From positions 62,001 to 126,000 of the forward strand of contig NC_009719.1 of the NCBI RefSeq assembly GCF_000017565.1: a DNA stretch of 64,000 nucleotides. The letters are read 5' to 3'. Made by a program: the position numbers and the translations under genes. The DNA comes from Parvibaculum lavamentivorans DS-1 (lineage in GTDB: Bacteria; Pseudomonadota; Alphaproteobacteria; Parvibaculales; Parvibaculaceae). Shown here piece by piece: positions 62,320 to 64,000 of this stretch (position 1 is its first letter; the number at the start of each line of letters is the position of its first letter). A model generated the notes under the pieces. That model worked only from the letters and a program-made list of their open reading frames with translations, did no database searches and was not told the DNA's origin.

Positions 62320-64000
62320 ATGGCGAGCCTGATGGAGGAGGAAACGCGCGGCGAGGGGGACGAAAGTCCCGCCATGCGCCCCCGCGAGCCCTCCTCCGCG
62401 CCCTTCGCCCGTGGGCCCGCCGCGCCGCCGAAGCAGCCGCCGCCACAAGGCTTTCTCTCGCGGCTTGGTCATTCGGTCAGCCGTGCGCTTCTCGGCTTTC
62501 GCAGCTTCCTCGCCGGCGGCCGCTTTTCGAGCCTCACCCGGCGCATCGTCGCTTTCAACGTGGCGGCGCTCTTCGTCCTCCTGTCCGGCATTCTCTATCT
62601 CAATCAGTTTCGCGAGGGCCTGATCGATGCCCGCCGCCAGAGCCTGCTGACCCAGGCGGAAATCATCGCCGGTGCCGTTGCGCAGGGCGCCACCTCCTCG
62701 CAAGGGGCGCAGGTGATCGACCCGCTCGCGCTGGGCACCATCCTCGCGCCGCCGCCCGAGGACCTGGATTCCGATCTCGGCCTGACGGTGCCGATCATCC
62801 CGGATAATGCCGCGCCCATTCTTCGCCGCCTCGTCCTGCCGACGCGCACACGCGCGCGCCTCTATGACAAGGAAGGGCTCCTCATCCTGGACTCCCGCCA
62901 GTTGAGCGCCTCGGGCCAGGTCGTTGCCTTCGAGTTGCCGCCGCCCGAAGGCTCGGACGAGGTCGGCCTGCTCGACAGTATCGCCGATTGGGCGCTCGGC
63001 ATGCTGCCGGGCCGCAATCTGGAGCGTTTCCGCGAGGCCGGCAGCCAGAACGGCACCATGTATTCCGAAGTCGTATCGGCGTTGCAAGGCATGGCCGACA
63101 GCCGCGAGCGGGTGAACGATCGCGGCGAGCTCATCGTCTCCGTCGCCGTGCCGATCCAGCGTTACCGCGCCGTGCTCGGCGTGCTGATGCTCTCGACGCG
63201 CGGCGGCGATATCGACCGCATCGTGCGTGCGGAACGGTTCGCCATCCTGCAGGTCTTCCTCGTTGCGCTCGGCGTCACCATCCTGCTCTCCGTCGTGCTC
63301 GCGGGCACTATCGCCGAGCCTGTGCGCCGCCTCGCCCAGGCCGCGGAAACGGTCCGCCGCGGCAAGAATGCGCGCGCCCAGATACCGGACTTCACGTCCC
63401 GCCGCGACGAGATCGGCGAATTGTCGGGCGCGCTGCGCGAAATGACCAACGCCCTCTACAGCCGCATCGACGCCATCGAAAGTTTCGCCGCCGACGTCGC
63501 CCATGAAATCAAGAACCCGCTCACCTCGCTCCGAAGCGCCATCGAAAGCTTCACCATCACCAAGGATGAGAAGTCGAAGGCGCGTCTCATGGAAATCATC
63601 CAGGAAGACGTGCGCCGCATCGACCGTCTGTTGAGCGACATCTCCAATGCCTCCCGTCTCGATGCCGAGCTGTCGCGCACTGAACTCGAAGACGTGAATA
63701 TCGCCACGCTTCTCGAGACCGTCTGCGATCTCTTCAACGAAAGCGGCGTGGTCGGCAGCGCCCGCGTGAAACTCTCGATAGATCCAGGTGCCCCTGGCCG
63801 CGACAGCATGATCGTCAAGGGCTTCGACACCCGTCTGGGCCAGGTCGTGCGAAACCTGATCGACAATGCGCTCTCCTTCAGCCCCGAAGGCGGCACGGTC
63901 TATGTTTCCGCCACCCGCGCTCCCGGCCGTGTCATCATTCGCGTCGAGGACGAAGGGCCGGGCATCGCGCCGGAAAATGTCGAGCGCATCTTCGACCGCT
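62320..64000 (+). CDS. chvG: sensor histidine kinase ChvG (3' end beyond window)
   Basis: The frame is open from ATG 62320 (GGGAGG about 13 bases upstream) to the right edge: 560 residues, with the end missing. A proline-rich cytoplasmic N-terminus leads to transmembrane helix IVAFNVAALFVLLSGILYL (about 80-98), a periplasmic sensor domain (about 100-305), a second helix (AILQVFLVALGVTILLSVVLAG in parts), a HAMP linker, H-box DVAHEIKNPLTSLRS (His395), N-box RNLIDNALSFSP and DEGPGIAPENVERIF. This order is that of ChvG/ExoS. Partner of ChvI. Confidence 0.95.
   Translation, partial: MASLMEEETRGEGDESPAMRPREPSSAPFARGPAAPPKQPPPQGFLSRLGHSVSRALLGFRSFLAGGRFSSLTRRIVAFNVAALFVLLSGILYLNQFREGLIDARRQSLLTQAEIIAGAVAQGATSSQGAQVIDPLALGTILAPPPEDLDSDLGLTVPIIPDNAAPILRRLVLPTRTRARLYDKEGLLILDSRQLSASGQVVAFELPPPEGSDEVGLLDSIADWALGMLPGRNLERFREAGSQNGTMYSEVVSALQGMADSRERVNDRGELIVSVAVPIQRYRAVLGVLMLSTRGGDIDRIVRAERFAILQVFLVALGVTILLSVVLAGTIAEPVRRLAQAAETVRRGKNARAQIPDFTSRRDEIGELSGALREMTNALYSRIDAIESFAADVAHEIKNPLTSLRSAIESFTITKDEKSKARLMEIIQEDVRRIDRLLSDISNASRLDAELSRTELEDVNIATLLETVCDLFNESGVVGSARVKLSIDPGAPGRDSMIVKGFDTRLGQVVRNLIDNALSFSPEGGTVYVSATRAPGRVIIRVEDEGPGIAPENVERIFDR

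Noticed and set aside
61372-63504. 710-codon open frame antisense to chvI/chvG
   Set aside because: Antisense shadow of two clear two-component genes; no motif or start signal.

Overview
The window looks like chromosome of a high-GC alphaproteobacterium, most likely Parvibaculum (P. lavamentivorans or a close relative). Three things point there: the alphaproteobacterial pairing of pckA with chvI/chvG, a full Caulobacter/Rhizobiales-type cpa/tad pilus locus, and a type II-C Cas9 of exactly 1037 residues whose repeat and tracrRNA match what I remember of the P. lavamentivorans system. The species name is inference, because no search could be run.

Layout. 1-2.8 kb: the 5' part of a MOSC-domain gene running off the left edge, a zinc-ribbon fragment of an IS1595-type transposase, a small secreted protein and two single-domain response regulators. 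2.8-7.6 kb: a TadG-like protein, a glycine-rich lipoprotein (paralogue A) and a two-partner-secretion transporter (TpsB) with no visible TpsA partner. 8.1-18.8 kb: the Flp/Tad pilus locus (cpaB-cpaC-cpaE-cpaF-tadB-tadC-tadD, a small lipoprotein, the pilin, tadE) followed by a soluble histidine kinase, with an OmpR-type regulator facing it. 20-34 kb: accessory catabolism. This holds a cytochrome P450, a PF10118 ferritin-like hydrolase and a divergent AraC regulator, then glycine-rich lipoproteins B and C, a DUF1302 outer-membrane protein, a TetR regulator, and an alcohol dehydrogenase, thiolase, MerR regulator and aldehyde dehydrogenase that together look like alcohol/fatty-acid oxidation. 33.5-38.7 kb: a ferric-reductase-like flavoprotein, a YbaN-type membrane protein and an aspT-asdA operon encoding the proton-motive aspartate:alanine decarboxylation cycle.

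39.2-47.1 kb: a complete type II-C CRISPR-Cas system. A 49-repeat/48-spacer array reads rightward toward a leftward cas9-cas1-cas2 operon. A tracrRNA gene sits divergently in the cas9 5' region. Three consecutive spacers are tandemly duplicated. 47.1-50.87 kb: a very small mobile element. It has a structured non-coding region with six CATATG palindromes and strong hairpins (a possible replication origin), a Rep_trans-like initiator, two tiny ORFs and a large serine recombinase whose 3' end runs into a tRNA-Arg(CCG) gene. A 9-bp copy of the tRNA 3' end just left of the CRISPR leader raises the possibility that the CRISPR-Cas locus is cargo of this element.

51-64 kb: housekeeping and regulation. 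Genes are a PAS protein, an orphan ABC ATPase, polA, a small protein with two FPASDPP motifs, a glutathione transferase divergent from a YafY-type regulator across a 28-bp palindrome, pckA, an M20 peptidase, and chvI-chvG (chvG runs off the right edge).
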